Shown here piece after piece: positions 1-6,799 of a stretch of DNA of 8,818 bases; position 1 is the stretch's first letter; the number at the start of each line of letters is the position of its first letter. The position numbers were made by a program, and so were the translations under genes. The DNA lies in assembly GCA_026984355.1 (NCBI GenBank), contig JALSSG010000194.1:1-8818 (forward strand), read 5' to 3'. The notes under the pieces were generated by a model. That model saw nothing but the letters and a program-made list of their open reading frames with translations, searched no databases and was not told the DNA's origin. The DNA comes from Hydrogenothermaceae bacterium (GTDB lineage: Bacteria > Aquificota > Aquificia > Aquificales > Hydrogenothermaceae).

Positions 1-2
1 CA

Positions 3-179
3 AGACCAGACCAGAAAATAATTATAGGAAAGCTTTCATCTTTAAAAGAATTAGCCCAAAAATCAGAGAAACCAGCTGTTTTAGTATTTGGAAATGTGGT
101 TAATCTTTCATCAATTTTACCTCAAATAAATTCTCTTAAAAATGAATACAAAGGAGAGTTAGTATGGAAAAACTTATAA
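3..179 (+). CDS. cobA: Uroporphyrinogen-III C-methyltransferase, C-terminal end (5' partial)
   Basis: An open frame enters from the left edge and stops at TAA 177-179, giving the last 58 residues of a protein. Visible pieces are RPDQKIIIGKL, then KPAVLVFGNVVNL. They match the conserved end of SAM-dependent uroporphyrinogen-III methyltransferases (SUMT/CobA/CysG-C), where a T-x-x-Q-x...G-x-L stretch is followed about 20 residues later by PA-(hydrophobic)4-G-x-VV-x-L. The family makes precorrin-2, the first step from uroporphyrinogen III to siroheme. This fits the next gene, a siroheme enzyme, whose ATG lies 16 nt inside this frame, so the two are probably translationally coupled. Only the tail is seen, so a fused CysG-like protein or a cobalamin-pathway paralogue cannot be excluded; siroheme supply is an inference from the neighbourhood. 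Confidence 0.78.
   Translation, partial: RPDQKIIIGKLSSLKELAQKSEKPAVLVFGNVVNLSSILPQINSLKNEYKGELVWKNL
151..158 (+). promoter_or_regulatory. Ribosome binding site for nirA
   Basis: AAGGAGAG lies 5 nt before the ATG at 164, inside the end of the upstream methyltransferase frame. It supports ATG 164 as the nitrite reductase start, despite the 16-nt overlap. Confidence 0.8.
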
Positions 180-2104
180 AAATATCTCAGGAAAGGAATA
201 AAAAGTTAAATAAAATAGAAAAATTAAAACAGGAACACTGTCCTAAAGAAACATGGGAAAAATTAGAATACTATGCTAAACATGGATTTTCATCAATACC
301 AGAGCATGATTTAGATTTTTTTCTTAAATGTTTTGGAATTTTTTATAGACCTGCAACACCAGAAAGATTTATGTTAAGGGTAAGAATTCCTGGTGGAAAA
401 CTAACTCCAGAGCAAGCATACAAACTTGGAGAATTAGCTCAAAAATATGGAAATGATTATATAGATTTAACTACAAGAATGCAGGTAGAACTAAGATATT
501 TAAGAATAGAAGATATACCAACAGTTTTAAAAGAACTAGAAAGTGTTGGTATAACCACATTTCAGACAGGTGTTGATAATTTTAGGAATATAGTTCAAGA
601 CCCTTTAGATGGAATAGCTTTTGATAATGTTATATCCACATGGAATACCTTACTTAAAATACAAGAAATCTTTTTAAAAAAAGAAGAATGGATATGTCAG
701 CTTCCTAGAAAATTCAACATAGGTATATCTGGTTCATATTCTAATAGGTGCAATATATACGGTCATGATGCTTCTTTTGTTCTTGCAGAAAAAGATGGTG
801 AGTTTGGTTTTAACGTTTACCTAGGTGGAAAGGTTGGGGCTGTAGCAAAGCCTGCAGATGTGTTTTTAAAAGAAGAAGAAGTTCCAGTGTTTTTTGAAGC
901 TCTTGCCAGAGTATTTAAAAAATATGGATTTAAAGACAGCAGAAATAAAAACCGCTTAAAATACATGATTGATGCTGTAGGTATGGAAGAAATTATTGAT
1001 GCCGTAAAACACGAAGCAGGAAGAGAGTTTGAAAAATCAGGAAACACGCTAACTCAGTTAAAAGGTGGAGAAAAATCTGGAAAAGTTTTATTGAAAGATG
1101 GAACCTATGCACTGCACATGGTTGTTCCTTCAGGCATTTTTAGCGGAACAGCTATGATAGAAGCATCTAAAATTGCACAGGAATACGGATATGGTATTAG
1201 GCTCACAGTACAGCAAAACCTTTATATTGTAGGTATACCTGAAAACAAGATAGAAGAAGTACTATCAAAACCTATCTATAAAACTTACAAAAATGTAAAT
1301 TCTATATTTTTCAACGACCTGATAGCGTGTGCAGGAACAGAACACTGTCCGTTTGGCGTAATTCCAAATAAACCAGATGCTATAGAAATGGCCAAATATC
1401 TGACAGAAAAATATCCTGTAGATGATGGAAAAATCAGGATGTATTGGTCTGCCTGTGCTAAAGGTTGTGGTATTCATGGAGCTGGAGATATAGGTTTTGT
1501 AGGAACAAAATTCAAACAAAATGGACAAACAGTATTAGGAGTAGATATTTACTACGGTGGAACAATAACAGGAGAAGGAGAAGAAGGCAAACTACTGTTT
1601 AAAAATATATCCTTAGAGAATGCCAAAGACCTAGTAGAAGAAATAGTACAGGCTTATATAGAGCAGAAAAAACCTAAAGAAAGTTTTGAAGATTTCAATA
1701 AAAGAGTTTTAACAAAAATATCAAAAGAAGCCTTTAAATTCTTTATTTTATTTAACAGCACTATAAAAAAATACTTCGAAAATCTAAAATTAGAACTTAA
1801 CCATCTTGTAATAGGAAAATCAACAGAAGAAGAGGAAATATTTGGATTTGGATATCAGCTTTACAAAAAAATGACAGGAAAATCTCCATATACAAGAGCA
1901 AACATATTAGAAATATATGATGAACCTGAACCTGAAAAACCTTCAAAGCTAAACCCTGATATTCCCAAAGAGTTAGAAAATATAGTTATGAAAATGATTA
2001 ATAAAAATCCAGATAAAAGATACAAGGTATTCACTGAAATAGAAGAGGAACTAAAACAGATAAATGTAATAAAGGAGGCTATGTATGAACTTGGAAAATT
2101 TTAA
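164..2104 (+). CDS. nirA: Ferredoxin-type nitrite reductase (siroheme, [4Fe-4S]) with a kinase C-lobe-like C-terminal tail
   Basis: A 646-residue cytoplasmic siroheme enzyme predicted to reduce nitrite to ammonium with six electrons, probably from ferredoxin. The first ~515 residues follow the NirA/sulfite reductase plan. The first half-domain holds FMLRVRIPGG (69-78) and LTTRMQ (102-107). It is followed by GVDNFRNIVQDPLDG (136-150) and PRKFN (181-185). The cluster/siroheme cysteines are C389-x5-C395 and C431-x3-C435. ESFEDFNKRV (506-515) resembles the usual NirA end. About 130 residues follow; within them, about 553-636 resemble the last part of a Ser/Thr kinase C-lobe (see the separate entry). 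No Cys, flavin or Rieske module is present, so this is not a NirB/NirD enzyme. Sulfite reductase is the main alternative, but the transporter and nitrate reductase downstream in the same operon favour nitrite. Confidence 0.9.
   Translation: MEKLIKISQERNKKLNKIEKLKQEHCPKETWEKLEYYAKHGFSSIPEHDLDFFLKCFGIFYRPATPERFMLRVRIPGGKLTPEQAYKLGELAQKYGNDYIDLTTRMQVELRYLRIEDIPTVLKELESVGITTFQTGVDNFRNIVQDPLDGIAFDNVISTWNTLLKIQEIFLKKEEWICQLPRKFNIGISGSYSNRCNIYGHDASFVLAEKDGEFGFNVYLGGKVGAVAKPADVFLKEEEVPVFFEALARVFKKYGFKDSRNKNRLKYMIDAVGMEEIIDAVKHEAGREFEKSGNTLTQLKGGEKSGKVLLKDGTYALHMVVPSGIFSGTAMIEASKIAQEYGYGIRLTVQQNLYIVGIPENKIEEVLSKPIYKTYKNVNSIFFNDLIACAGTEHCPFGVIPNKPDAIEMAKYLTEKYPVDDGKIRMYWSACAKGCGIHGAGDIGFVGTKFKQNGQTVLGVDIYYGGTITGEGEEGKLLFKNISLENAKDLVEEIVQAYIEQKKPKESFEDFNKRVLTKISKEAFKFFILFNSTIKKYFENLKLELNHLVIGKSTEEEEIFGFGYQLYKKMTGKSPYTRANILEIYDEPEPEKPSKLNPDIPKELENIVMKMINKNPDKRYKVFTEIEEELKQINVIKEAMYELGKF
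1820..2071 (+). other. Kinase C-lobe-like domain fused to nitrite reductase (residues about 553-636)
   Basis: The segment runs EEEEIFGFGYQLYKKMTGKSPY (split here as EEEEIFGFG, 555-563, and YQLYKKMTGKSPY, 564-576), then KLNPDIPKELENIV (595-608), then NKNPDKRY (613-620) and TEIEEEL (624-630). In Hanks-type kinases, subdomain IX reads D-I/V-(Y/F)-S-x-G-x-x-LYE-(M/L)-LTG-xxPF. It is followed by LNPDIP-x-ELE-x-IV-x-KAL-x-K-(D/N)-P-x-x-RY and a final EL helix, with the invariant subdomain XI Arg equivalent to R619. Order and spacing agree. The glycine loop, catalytic Lys, HRD and DFG motifs are absent, so it cannot be an active kinase. It may be a fusion relic or a protein-interaction module. The similarity was judged by eye. 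Confidence 0.6.
2071..2078 (+). promoter_or_regulatory. Ribosome binding site for narK
   Basis: AAAGGAGG, a near-perfect Shine-Dalgarno sequence, lies 6 nt before ATG 2085 and within the last codons of nirA. A second ATG at 2081 is only 2 nt away and is in the nirA frame, so 2085 is the correct transporter start. Confidence 0.85.
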
Positions 2105-3401
2105 AATCAAAGGTAGCCCTACTACTGGTCTGATTATGGCAACATTTGGATTTTTCATTGGATTTGCTGCAGTCTCTCTTTATGGACCTGTAGCAAAAAA
2201 CTTAAAAGAAATTTTAGGATTATCTGGTTTTTTAATGGGATTACTTGTAGCAGCTCCAAATTTAACTGGTTCACTTTTAAGAATCCCATTTGCCGCATGG
2301 GTTGACAAAGTAGGAGGTAAAATTCCCTTAGCCACACTGCTAATATTATCTGTTATAGGTATGGCTGGTTTATCTACACTTTTATATCTGTATTATCCTA
2401 ACTTAGAACCTTGGATGTACTGGCTTATTTTACTTTTTGGTTTTTTAAGCGGTTGTGGAATTGCAACCTTTTCTGTTGGTATAGCCCAAACAGCTTATTG
2501 GTTCCCTGAAAGCAAGCAAGGATTTGCTCTTGGAGTTTATGCAGGTGTAGGTAATTTAGCTCCAGGTATATTTGGAATGCTTCTTCCTTTTGCACTAAAA
2601 GAGATAGGATTGACTACTTCCTATATGTTATGGTTTGGATTTTTACTTGTAGGTACAATCATATACATACTCTTTGCGAAAGATGCACCATACTTTCAGC
2701 TTATAAAAGCTGGTATACCAAGAGAAGAGGCAGTAAAAAAGGCAAAAGAATTAGGTCAAGAACTTATACCTACTGGAAGTTTAATAGAATCTTTAAAAAA
2801 CTCAGCAAGACATATAGAAACATGGGCTCTTGTAGCTCTTTATTTTACATCTTTTGGTGGTTTTCTTGCTCTTACTGGCTGGTTCATAGTGTTCTGGGTA
2901 CAAAGCTATGATATAGAGCTTAGACAGGCAGGTCTTCTTATGGCTTTTGGATTTTCCTTACTTGCTTCAGTTATAAGAATTTTTGGAGGATGGTTGTCGG
3001 ACAAAATAGGTGGAGAACTTGTATCTATTATGGCATTTTCATTAGTTCTAATTGGAGCTTCTATTATAGTGTTTGCTGGTGATTGGAATTTTCCACTGTC
3101 TTTAACTGGAGAGATTGTTATGGGAGCAGGAATGGGAATAGCCAACGGTGCAGTGTTTAAACTGGTACCTAAATACGTACCTCATGCTACAGGTGGTGCA
3201 GCTGGATGGGTAGGAGGACTTGGAGCATTTGGAGGTTTTGTAGTACCACCTATATTAGGATTATTTGTTCAGGCTTTAGGAAACATAGGATATTCAAGAG
3301 GTTTTGTCGTTTATATAGTTTTATCTTTATCTGCTATTGTTATTTCCTCTCTTTTATGGAGAGCTTACGGCAGAGAAATAAACAAACCTATAGAGGAGTA
3401 A
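2085..3401 (+). CDS. narK: Nitrate/nitrite transporter, NNP family of the MFS
   Basis: A 438-residue inner-membrane protein with about 12 hydrophobic segments, which takes up nitrate and/or exchanges nitrate for nitrite. Family marks are clear. LLRIPFAAWVDKVGG (64-78) carries R66, and SVIRIFGGWLSDKIGG (295-310) carries R298; these are the positions of the two Arg residues that hold nitrate in NarK structures. The Gly-rich nitrate signatures are AGVGNLAPGIFG (153-164) and GWVGGLGAFGGFVVPP (374-389). The central cytoplasmic loop (about 198-245), beginning KDAPYFQ, is typical of NarK proteins. The gene overlaps nirA by 20 nt and ends 4 nt before the nitrate reductase gene, which points to assimilatory uptake. 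The sequence alone does not decide between proton symport and nitrate/nitrite antiport. Confidence 0.93.
   Translation: MNLENFKIKGSPTTGLIMATFGFFIGFAAVSLYGPVAKNLKEILGLSGFLMGLLVAAPNLTGSLLRIPFAAWVDKVGGKIPLATLLILSVIGMAGLSTLLYLYYPNLEPWMYWLILLFGFLSGCGIATFSVGIAQTAYWFPESKQGFALGVYAGVGNLAPGIFGMLLPFALKEIGLTTSYMLWFGFLLVGTIIYILFAKDAPYFQLIKAGIPREEAVKKAKELGQELIPTGSLIESLKNSARHIETWALVALYFTSFGGFLALTGWFIVFWVQSYDIELRQAGLLMAFGFSLLASVIRIFGGWLSDKIGGELVSIMAFSLVLIGASIIVFAGDWNFPLSLTGEIVMGAGMGIANGAVFKLVPKYVPHATGGAAGWVGGLGAFGGFVVPPILGLFVQALGNIGYSRGFVVYIVLSLSAIVISSLLWRAYGREINKPIEE
3393..3398 (+). promoter_or_regulatory. Ribosome binding site for nasA
   Basis: GAGGAG lies 7 nt before ATG 3406 and overlaps the final codons of narK. 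It supports the chosen start. Confidence 0.75.
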
Positions 3402-3405
3402 GACC

Positions 3406-5880
3406 ATGAGTGAGCTTTTAGCTAAAACTCAATGTCCATATTGCGGTGTAGGTTGTGGACTTGAAATAGTTAAGGATAAAAAAGGAAGAATTAAAGTAAA
3501 AGGAGATTTTAATCATCCATCTTCAAAAGGAGATATATGTATAAAACCTATACCATTACCTAAAGTTATGGATATTGGAAGAGTTCCTTCTCCACTATAC
3601 AGAGAAAGCAAAAAAGATGAGTTTAGAGAAATTTCATGGGAAGATGCTTTTAGTATAATCGTGCAGAAACTAAAGGAAAACAAGCCAGATGAAAATTACT
3701 TTTATCTTTCAGGTCAACTTTTTACAGAAGATATATATGTTATAAACAAGTTTATAAAAGGATTTATAAAAACAAACAATGTAGATGCAAACTCTAGATT
3801 ATGTATGACATCTGCAGTAATGGGATATAAACTTGCATTTGGTTCTGATGGACCACCTGGAAGTTTTGAAGATATAGATGATGCAGATGCATTTATATTT
3901 GCCGGTTCAAACGCCGCCTGGGCACATCCAGTAGCATTTAAAAGAGTACTAAAAAGGAAAAAATCAAATCCAGACACTGTAATAGTTACGATAGACCCTG
4001 TGTATACAGAAACAGCAGATAAATCAGATATATGGATACCTATAAAACCTGGAACCGATACAGTTTTATTCAATAGTGTACTTTATGTACTTTCAGAAAA
4101 AGGATGGTTAGATAAGGAATTTATAGAAAATCATACAGAAGGTTTTGAAGAAACACTAAAGGAAGCGGAAAATTATCCACCAGAATTAGCAGCAAAAATA
4201 TGTGATATAGATGTACAGCTTATATATATTCTGGCAGAAATATATGGCAAAAGAAATAAGGTCATATCATTCTGGACAATGGGATTAAATCAGTCTTCTA
4301 ATGGAACAATGAAAAACTTATCTCTTATAAACCTTCATCTTGCTACTGGAAGACTTAATGAAAAAGGATGTCCTTTCTCTTTAACAGGACAGCCAAATGC
4401 AATGGGCGGAAGAGAGGTAGGATATTTAGTTAATGGTCTTCCTGGGTACAGAGACGTTAGAAACAGCGAAGATAGAAAATTTATGGAAAAATTCTGGAAT
4501 ATTCCAGAAGGAAGTATAAAACCAACACCTGGAAAAACAATTGTTGAGGCAATAGACGACATTATTGAAGGTAAAATCAAGCTCCTATGGATTGTATGTA
4601 CTAATCCAGCTGTAACTATGCCAAATTTAGAAAAGTTCTGGAAAGCGTTAGAAAATACTTTTGTTATAGTTCAGGACGCATACCTTACAGACACTATGGA
4701 TTTTGCCAATCTAGTTCTACCTGCTACTCAGTGGGGCGAAAAAGAAGGTGTTATGACAGGTTCAGACAGAACAATCACATTTAATAAAAGATTTAAAGAA
4801 GCACCTCCTCAATGTAAACATGACTGGGAAATATTTGTAGAAGTTGCAAAAAGAATGGGATGGGAAAAATGGTTTAATTACAAAAACAATGAGGAAATTT
4901 TCAACGAATATAAAAAATCTACTGCTGGTAGACTTTGTGATATATCAAGTTTTTCATACGACCAGCTTCCAAAGCAGTGGGGTGGAAAATGGCTTTACTC
5001 TAATCTGGAATTTAAAACCCCATCTAAAAAAGCAAAATTCAACCCTGCTAAATACACACCTCCTTCAGATAAGTTAGACTACCCATTTACATTCATTCTT
5101 ACAACAGGAAGAACAAAAAAACAGTGGCATACTATGACAAGAACAGGTAAATCCTTTGAACTGGTAAGAGGAGAAGACGAACCATTTATAATGCTAAATG
5201 AAGACGATGCTTACGAACTTGGAATTATAGAAGGAGATTATGTAAACATCGAATCTCCAAGAGGAAAAATATACATAAAAGCAAAAATTGGTGATGTAAA
5301 AAAAGGTGTTGCTTTTGCTCCTTTTGGGTATGGACTTATGTATCACTATCCAACAAATATATTAGTTTCTGATGCCTTAGACCCAATATCAAAAGAACCA
5401 GAACTTAAATTTTCTTCTATCTATATAAAAGCTAAGAAAAAGAAATTAGCTTCCTTATCAGAAGACAGCAAACTTTTACTAAAAAGCTCTCTTTCAAAAG
5501 TAAGAAACAATCTAAACACAGTAATAGAAAATATGTACAAGTCTTTATTTGAAAAATACCCTGAATTAAAAGACAAATTTAAACTCCCAATAAAAGAAAC
5601 TGCAAAAAAACAGGCAAATTTCTTGATTAAGTTTGTTGAAAATATAGATAATATAGAAAACATAGAACCAGATATAGAAAAAGTAGTATTTATACATATA
5701 GAGAAAAAAGTACAGCCTAAACATTATGCTATCTTTGCTGAAGAATTTATAAAAGCGTTAAAACAGTATACAGATATAAATGATGCACAGTTAGAAGCAT
5801 GGAAAGAAGGATACAACTACATAGCTAACATCTTAAGTGCCAGAGAAAAGCATATATATGAGAAAAAACTCTTGTTATAA
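3406..5880 (+). CDS. nasA: Assimilatory nitrate reductase (Mo-bisMGD, [4Fe-4S]) with C-terminal globin domain
   Basis: An 824-residue cytoplasmic enzyme predicted to reduce nitrate to nitrite. The N-terminal cluster motif is C10-x2-C13-x3-C17-x27-C45. RLCMTSAV (131-138) supplies C133, the expected Mo ligand of the Nap/Nas group, followed by FGSDGPPGSFEDI (145-157). The dinucleotide-binding C-terminal domain starts near 560 with LTTGRTKKQWHTMTRTG (565-581). No Tat or Sec signal is visible, and the gene sits with narK and nirA, so an assimilatory ferredoxin-linked NarB/NasA enzyme is favoured over periplasmic NapA. The reductase part ends at about 677. Residues 683-822 form an extra globin domain that replaces the Cys-rich [2Fe-2S] tail found in some NasA proteins; this tail has no Cys. 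The start has a Shine-Dalgarno sequence 7 nt upstream. The last 6 nt overlap the end of the convergent ccdA gene. Confidence 0.92.
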   Translation: MSELLAKTQCPYCGVGCGLEIVKDKKGRIKVKGDFNHPSSKGDICIKPIPLPKVMDIGRVPSPLYRESKKDEFREISWEDAFSIIVQKLKENKPDENYFYLSGQLFTEDIYVINKFIKGFIKTNNVDANSRLCMTSAVMGYKLAFGSDGPPGSFEDIDDADAFIFAGSNAAWAHPVAFKRVLKRKKSNPDTVIVTIDPVYTETADKSDIWIPIKPGTDTVLFNSVLYVLSEKGWLDKEFIENHTEGFEETLKEAENYPPELAAKICDIDVQLIYILAEIYGKRNKVISFWTMGLNQSSNGTMKNLSLINLHLATGRLNEKGCPFSLTGQPNAMGGREVGYLVNGLPGYRDVRNSEDRKFMEKFWNIPEGSIKPTPGKTIVEAIDDIIEGKIKLLWIVCTNPAVTMPNLEKFWKALENTFVIVQDAYLTDTMDFANLVLPATQWGEKEGVMTGSDRTITFNKRFKEAPPQCKHDWEIFVEVAKRMGWEKWFNYKNNEEIFNEYKKSTAGRLCDISSFSYDQLPKQWGGKWLYSNLEFKTPSKKAKFNPAKYTPPSDKLDYPFTFILTTGRTKKQWHTMTRTGKSFELVRGEDEPFIMLNEDDAYELGIIEGDYVNIESPRGKIYIKAKIGDVKKGVAFAPFGYGLMYHYPTNILVSDALDPISKEPELKFSSIYIKAKKKKLASLSEDSKLLLKSSLSKVRNNLNTVIENMYKSLFEKYPELKDKFKLPIKETAKKQANFLIKFVENIDNIENIEPDIEKVVFIHIEKKVQPKHYAIFAEEFIKALKQYTDINDAQLEAWKEGYNYIANILSAREKHIYEKKLLL
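5452..5874 (+). other. Flavohemoglobin-like globin domain fused to nitrate reductase (residues about 683-823)
   Basis: The segment follows the Hmp heme domain from helix A to helix H. It starts LSEDSKLLLKSSL (684-696) and continues with MYKSLFEKYPELKDKF (710-725). This gives Tyr B10 = Y711 and Phe CD1 = F725, 14 apart as in E. coli Hmp (Y29, F43). HIEKKVQPKHY (764-774) parallels the Hmp stretch with proximal His85 and Tyr95. LEAWKEGYNYIANIL (796-810) and REKHIYE (813-819) match the ends of helices G/H, with E814 at the place of Glu135. H764-Y774 (10) and H764-E814 (50) equal the Hmp spacings. The E region is 3 residues shorter; by this alignment E7 is T732 and E11 is Q736. The FAD/NAD reductase half of Hmp is absent. 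Assigned by motif reading, not by a search. Confidence 0.87.
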
Positions 5881-6729
5881 AAGAGCACCTGATATTTCTT
5901 CAAGTTTTCCAGTTATAAGGAGAATTCCAATTAAGATAAGGAGTAAACCACCAACAATTTCTATAAGAGAGAAGTATTTTCTTATGAAATTGAAAAATCT
6001 AAAAAACTGGTCTATTGCAGCAGCAGTTATTATAAATGGAATACCAAGTCCCATAGAAAAAGCAAACAGTAGAACTATACCTTGAATAACTGTTTCCTGC
6101 TGAGAAGCATAAAGCAATATTGCTCCTAAAACTGGTCCTATACATGGAGACCATCCAAAAGCAAATGCGATTCCTACAATAAAAGCTCCTACTATACCTG
6201 GAGGTTTTTTCTTAACTTCTGTCTGCTTAACTTCATATAACACTCTGTAAATACCAGAATAATAGAAAGCTAATAAACCTAAAGCTGTAGCTAATATCCA
6301 AATATAATCATTAAAAAAGTTCTTTGTTGTAATAAGACCATACCCATAAAGTATAGCCGAAAAAGCAGTAAATAGATAAAGCCACTGTTTAACCTTAGGA
6401 GATAAAAATATTCCAGTAAAATGAACGCCAAGAAGTATCACAAGAACACCAGCAATCTTAGAGATTATATATTTATATTCCTGCAGTAGCTGTCCTATAA
6501 AAGTTGCTGCCGCACCCATTGCCGTAAATACTATAGAAAATCCAATAACAAAAGCTACTGCAGCATATACAACTTTCCAATCTCTCCTTTGTGGTTCAGT
6601 GGCAACACTTCCAGCAGAAACACCAGATATATAGGCTATATATCCTGGAATTATAGGAAGAACGCATGGTGATACAAATGCGAGAACCCCAGCAAGAAAA
6701 GCCGCAAGTACAGAGATTTGCTGTTCCAT
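5875..6729 (-). CDS. ccdA: CcdA-type transmembrane thiol-disulfide transporter (cytochrome c biogenesis family)
   Basis: A 284-residue integral membrane protein of the CcdA/DsbD-beta family, which carries reducing equivalents from cytoplasmic thioredoxin across the membrane. On the outside they serve cytochrome c heme attachment or other periplasmic thiol proteins. The redox pair is C22 in SPCVLPIIPGYIAYISG (20-36) and C196 in AFGWSPCIGPVLGAIL (190-205), both in the usual Cys-Pro surroundings. It is longer than the common ~220-240 residues because residues about 113-165 add two hydrophobic segments (about 115-133 and 142-161), giving some eight membrane spans instead of six. ATG 6729 has AGGAGA 5 nt upstream, and a separate promoter precedes it. 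The stop overlaps the convergent nasA stop by 6 nt. No DsbD thioredoxin domains are present. Confidence 0.92.
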   Translation of the reverse strand: MEQQISVLAAFLAGVLAFVSPCVLPIIPGYIAYISGVSAGSVATEPQRRDWKVVYAAVAFVIGFSIVFTAMGAAATFIGQLLQEYKYIISKIAGVLVILLGVHFTGIFLSPKVKQWLYLFTAFSAILYGYGLITTKNFFNDYIWILATALGLLAFYYSGIYRVLYEVKQTEVKKKPPGIVGAFIVGIAFAFGWSPCIGPVLGAILLYASQQETVIQGIVLLFAFSMGLGIPFIITAAAIDQFFRFFNFIRKYFSLIEIVGGLLLILIGILLITGKLEEISGALL

Positions 6730-6734
6730 TATTT

Positions 6735-6740
6735 TCTCCT
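6735..6740 (-). promoter_or_regulatory. Ribosome binding site for ccdA
   Basis: On the minus strand AGGAGA lies 5 nt before the ATG at 6729-6727 and fixes the start of the CcdA gene. Confidence 0.75.
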
Positions 6741-6769
6741 ATTTACCATAGTAGTTTATATATGTATAG

Positions 6770-6799
6770 ATTATACATTTTAAAAAAACTCTCTGTGAA
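6770..6799 (-). promoter_or_regulatory. Sigma70-type promoter of ccdA
   Basis: On the minus strand a -35 box TTCACA (6799-6794) and a perfect -10 box TATAAT (6775-6770) are separated by 18 bp. Transcription would start near 6763-6760 and leave a leader of about 30 nt. It lies in the only real intergenic gap of the window, directly upstream of the CcdA gene, so that gene can be expressed independently of the three upstream minus-strand genes. A 7-bp palindrome (6762-6778) overlaps the -10 box. Confidence 0.62.

Noticed and set aside
817..1528. Minus-strand open frames within nirA (817-1047 and 1265-1528)
   Set aside because: They are shadows of the conserved siroheme reductase coding frame, with no family motif and no ribosome site.
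1730..2104. NirA tail as a result of a frameshift or misassembly joining a separate kinase gene
   Set aside because: The frame is continuous, codon use does not change, the narK Shine-Dalgarno sequence sits at its very end, and no remnant of a start codon region or of the kinase N-lobe is visible. A genuine fusion is simpler, though a re-sequenced relative would be decisive.
2630..2911. 93-residue plus-strand frame within narK
   Set aside because: Its sequence is the +1/+2 reading of the transporter gene; an Arg/Trp/Cys-rich translation with no start signal indicates a shadow.
5452..5880. nasA tail as the BFD-like [2Fe-2S] domain found in some NasA proteins
   Set aside because: The tail contains no Cys at all, and its residues fit the Hmp globin pattern instead.
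5837..6085. Plus-strand 82-residue frame antisense to the ccdA 3' end
   Set aside because: It starts inside nasA in another frame, has no ribosome site and a composition unlike a protein, and the opposite strand encodes clear CcdA motifs.
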